From positions 1-6,731 of the forward strand of contig JASHRB010000280.1 of NCBI GenBank assembly GCA_030037575.1: DNA of 6,731 nucleotides. The letters run 5' to 3'. The stretch is from Candidatus Sulfotelmatobacter sp. (GTDB lineage: Bacteria > Acidobacteriota > Terriglobia > Terriglobales > Acidobacteriaceae). The position numbers and the translations under genes are program-made. Of this stretch, positions 5,455 through 6,731 are shown in pieces; the stretch's first letter is position 1, and each line of letters opens with the position of its first letter. The notes beneath the pieces were generated by a model, which did not search any database, was not told the origin of the DNA, and saw nothing but the letters and a program-made list of their open reading frames with translations.

Positions 5455-6391
5455 CAGGGCTTTGAAAAGCTGGAGCGGCTTGGCGCCGTGCACGAGGTCC
5501 CCTTTGTCGAGCGTGGCCGCGCGGTTGCTGATCTTTACCGCGAAATGACCGTCGATCCGAGTCGGCGGGTTCTCGTTGTCGCGCCGACGCATGAGGAGAT
5601 TGGCCGTGTCACTCGCGCGATTCGCAAGGACCTGTCTGACCACGGCTATCTCGGCCAAAGCGTCAGGATGGATCGATACGTCCCATTGCAATGGACGGAA
5701 GCGCAGAAACGTAGTCTGGCGAACTACCGTGAGGGGCAGGTGCTGGTAGTGCATCGGGCAGCAAGGGGTATGGAGAAACACGAATCGCTCACAGTCAGCA
5801 GTGTTGACTCTGGTGCCGTGATCGCTCGCAATCAACGCGGCGAAGAGCGGAGCTTTACGCCAGCACAGACGCGCACCTTTTTCGTCCATGAGCGGCAATC
5901 CATCGACGTTGCTCCGGGTGACCGGCTGCTGCTTACGGCCAATCGCCGCGATGCCGGTTTTCGCGCCACGAAATGGCGAGCTGGTGACGGTGCATGCTAT
6001 CGACAGGGATCGCATTCAACTTGAGGATGGTCGCACACTGCCGGCGAATTATCACCAGTTCGATCATGGCTACGCCATTACTGCCCATCGTAGCCAAGGG
6101 AAAACGGTTGACGGGGTAATCCTGTCCGCCGATGCCATGAAGCAGGAATTGTTCTACGTCGGCGTTTCCCGTGGTCGCAGTGAAATCGCAATCGTCACGA
6201 GTGATCGTGAGCAACTGCGCGAATCGCTCGGCATTTCCTCCGCGCCCCCGTCTGCGACGGAGTTGGCGCGTGAGCAGGCTCATCTGCCCCAGCCGGAGCA
6301 CAACATTCAGCAAGCCCCAACCCACCAAATCGAACCGCCTGTTCCTCGTCACGAAATCAGCATCGGTCAGGATATTGGGCTGAGCTTGTAG
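4831..6391 (+). pseudogene. MobF (TraI/TrwC/TraA-like) relaxase, helicase remnant with stop and frameshift
   Basis: This is the superfamily 1 (RecD-like) helicase part of a conjugative relaxase, which in intact form nicks oriT and unwinds the transferred strand. The N-terminal relaxase domain (catalytic Tyr and His triad) is missing, replaced by FRG sequence. Lesions follow in order. In motif IV, where VQRQ-like sequence is expected, VQPQ is present (CCT at 5398-5400). An in-frame TAA lies at 5452-5454, and homologous sequence (QGFEKLERLGAVHEVPFVER) continues directly in the same frame. One extra A in the AAA at 5971-5973 shifts the frame, since ...RDAGFRAT should run on as NGELVTVHAIDRDRIQLEDG. 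After the shift the C-terminal motifs are intact: YAITAHRSQGKTVDG and FYVGVSRGRSE, to a TAG at 6389-6391. A GTG at 5488 opens a fragment to 6024 but has no ribosome site. The C-terminal tail (about 6240-6391) is Pro/Gln-rich. Confidence 0.85.
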
Positions 6392-6420
6392 TCCATGAGT
6401 AGCGCCTCCGCACAAGGGTT

Positions 6421-6449
6421 TTGTAAACTATACCCATCATGGGTATAAT
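6421..6449 (+). promoter_or_regulatory. Promoter of the HigB-type toxin operon
   Basis: TTGTAA (6421-6426) and a perfect TATAAT (6444-6449) are separated by exactly 17 bases. The expected transcription start is near 6456, just before the toxin GTG. The spacer and -10 are covered by a palindrome, as expected for an autoregulated toxin-antitoxin operon. Confidence 0.85.
6429..6447. promoter_or_regulatory. Operator palindrome overlapping the -10
   Basis: TATACCCAT (6429-6437), a central C, then ATGGGTATA (6439-6447): a perfect 9-bp inverted repeat around one base. ACCCAT/ATGGGT palindromes of this sort are typical operators for the XRE-type antitoxin of HigBA modules. That antitoxin would be encoded to the right of this window. 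Binding would block the -10. Confidence 0.8.
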
Positions 6450-6454
6450 GAGGA
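6450..6454 (+). promoter_or_regulatory. Ribosome binding site fixing the GTG start at 6461
   Basis: GAGGA lies six bases before GTG 6461. An in-frame TGA at 6449-6451 excludes any earlier start, and the next in-frame ATG (6602) would remove the first half of the toxin fold. Confidence 0.7.
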
Positions 6455-6460
6455 AACAGA

Positions 6461-6731
6461 GTGGCCCCAGACGCAACAGGCAAGGGATGGTTTCAGTTCA
6501 TCGAAGCGCCGGCGTTTGCGCGGTTTCGGGACCTATATCTCGACGATGACGGATTCGCCGATTTGCAGTTGTACCTTGCGAAGAATCCCGAGGCCGGAGA
6601 CATGGTGCCGGGTGCGGGAGGCATTCGCAAGCTGCGGTGGAGAGATCCACGCCGCGGCAAGGGCAGGCGCGGCGGGTTGCGGATTATTTACTACTGCTTT
6701 CTGTCAGAGCAGGAAATCTGGCTGCTGACGC
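6461..6731 (+). CDS. HigB/RelE-type toxin (partial at right edge)
   Basis: The frame is open from GTG 6461 to the window end, giving 90 residues without a stop. These toxins are usually about 105-120 residues, so most of the protein is present. The order of motifs is diagnostic: FIEAPAFARFRDLYLDDDGF, ADLQLYLAKNPEAGDMVPG, GAGGIRKLRWRDPRRGKGRR, GGLRIIYYCFLSEQEIWLLT. The GxGGxRKLRW, RGKxRRGGLRIIYY and IWLLT elements match RelE/HigB2-like mRNA-interferase toxins that cleave transcripts on the ribosome (family knowledge). In this group the toxin usually precedes an XRE (helix-turn-helix) antitoxin gene, which would lie beyond position 6731. The promoter with its operator palindrome immediately upstream supports an autoregulated module. 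It begins 69 bases after the end of the relaxase remnant and looks intact as far as seen. Confidence 0.88.
   Translation, partial: MAPDATGKGWFQFIEAPAFARFRDLYLDDDGFADLQLYLAKNPEAGDMVPGAGGIRKLRWRDPRRGKGRRGGLRIIYYCFLSEQEIWLLT

Noticed and set aside
5971..5973. Programmed frameshift in the relaxase gene
   Set aside because: The run is only three A residues with no slippery heptamer or downstream stem that I can see, and the gene is already broken by a stop at 5452. A decay mutation or sequencing error is simpler.
5155..6015. 286-codon open frame on the - strand
   Set aside because: It lies opposite the relaxase helicase remnant, whose motifs on the + strand are clear. Long antisense frames are common in GC-rich coding DNA, and its protein has no recognisable pattern.
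6516..6728. 70-codon + strand open frame at the right edge
   Set aside because: It is in a different frame from the HigB toxin, whose motifs cover the same bases.

Overview
The window is an accessory, mobile-element-rich stretch of a bacterial genome or plasmid with moderately high GC content. Every gene I can support lies on the + strand. The gene mix (an IS remnant with a DUF6788-type partner, ParDE- and HigB-type toxin modules, a decayed MobF relaxase and an FRG-domain ORF) and the sequence feel of the antitoxin and relaxase suggest a soil bacterium, perhaps Acidobacteriota. That assignment is an impression from protein style and was not tested.

Layout. Positions 1-266 hold the C-terminal end of a transposase, overlapped by a small cysteine-containing DUF6788-like gene (250-594). 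About 600 bases without a convincing gene follow (595-1196); they contain a perfect 10-bp inverted repeat at 883-915. A complete type II toxin-antitoxin operon comes next: an RHH antitoxin (1197-1421) and a ParE-family toxin (1421-1693), overlapping by one base. After a gene-free gap with clustered hairpins (1694-1932) there is a 202-codon ORF (1933-2541) for a helical protein with one membrane segment, probably the C-terminal part of a larger protein. A tandem array of three 15-bp repeats carrying promoter-like hexamers leads into an intact AAA+ ATPase of the ATPase_2/DUF234 type (2623-4143).

The most unusual region is 4294-6391. An N-terminal FRG domain is joined in frame, around codon 180, to the helicase part of a TraI/TrwC/TraA-like (MobF) conjugative relaxase. 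The relaxase domain itself is absent. The helicase part is then broken by an in-frame stop (5452-5454) and by an extra A in the AAA run at 5971-5973, after which the conserved C-terminal helicase motifs continue in another frame to 6391. Just downstream is a textbook promoter (TTGTAA, 17 bp, TATAAT) overlaid by a 9+1+9 palindrome. It drives a GTG-start HigB/RelE-type toxin gene that runs off the right edge.

Interpretation: this looks like the eroded remains of a mobilisable element (MobF helicase and possibly the membrane protein) into which cargo has been recombined: an ATPase_2/DUF234 protein, an FRG domain and two toxin modules. The intact genes (ParDE, ATPase, HigB) are those typical of maintenance or stress/defence functions, while the transfer and transposition genes are truncated. 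Cooperation between the ATPase and the FRG ORF is speculation based only on adjacency.
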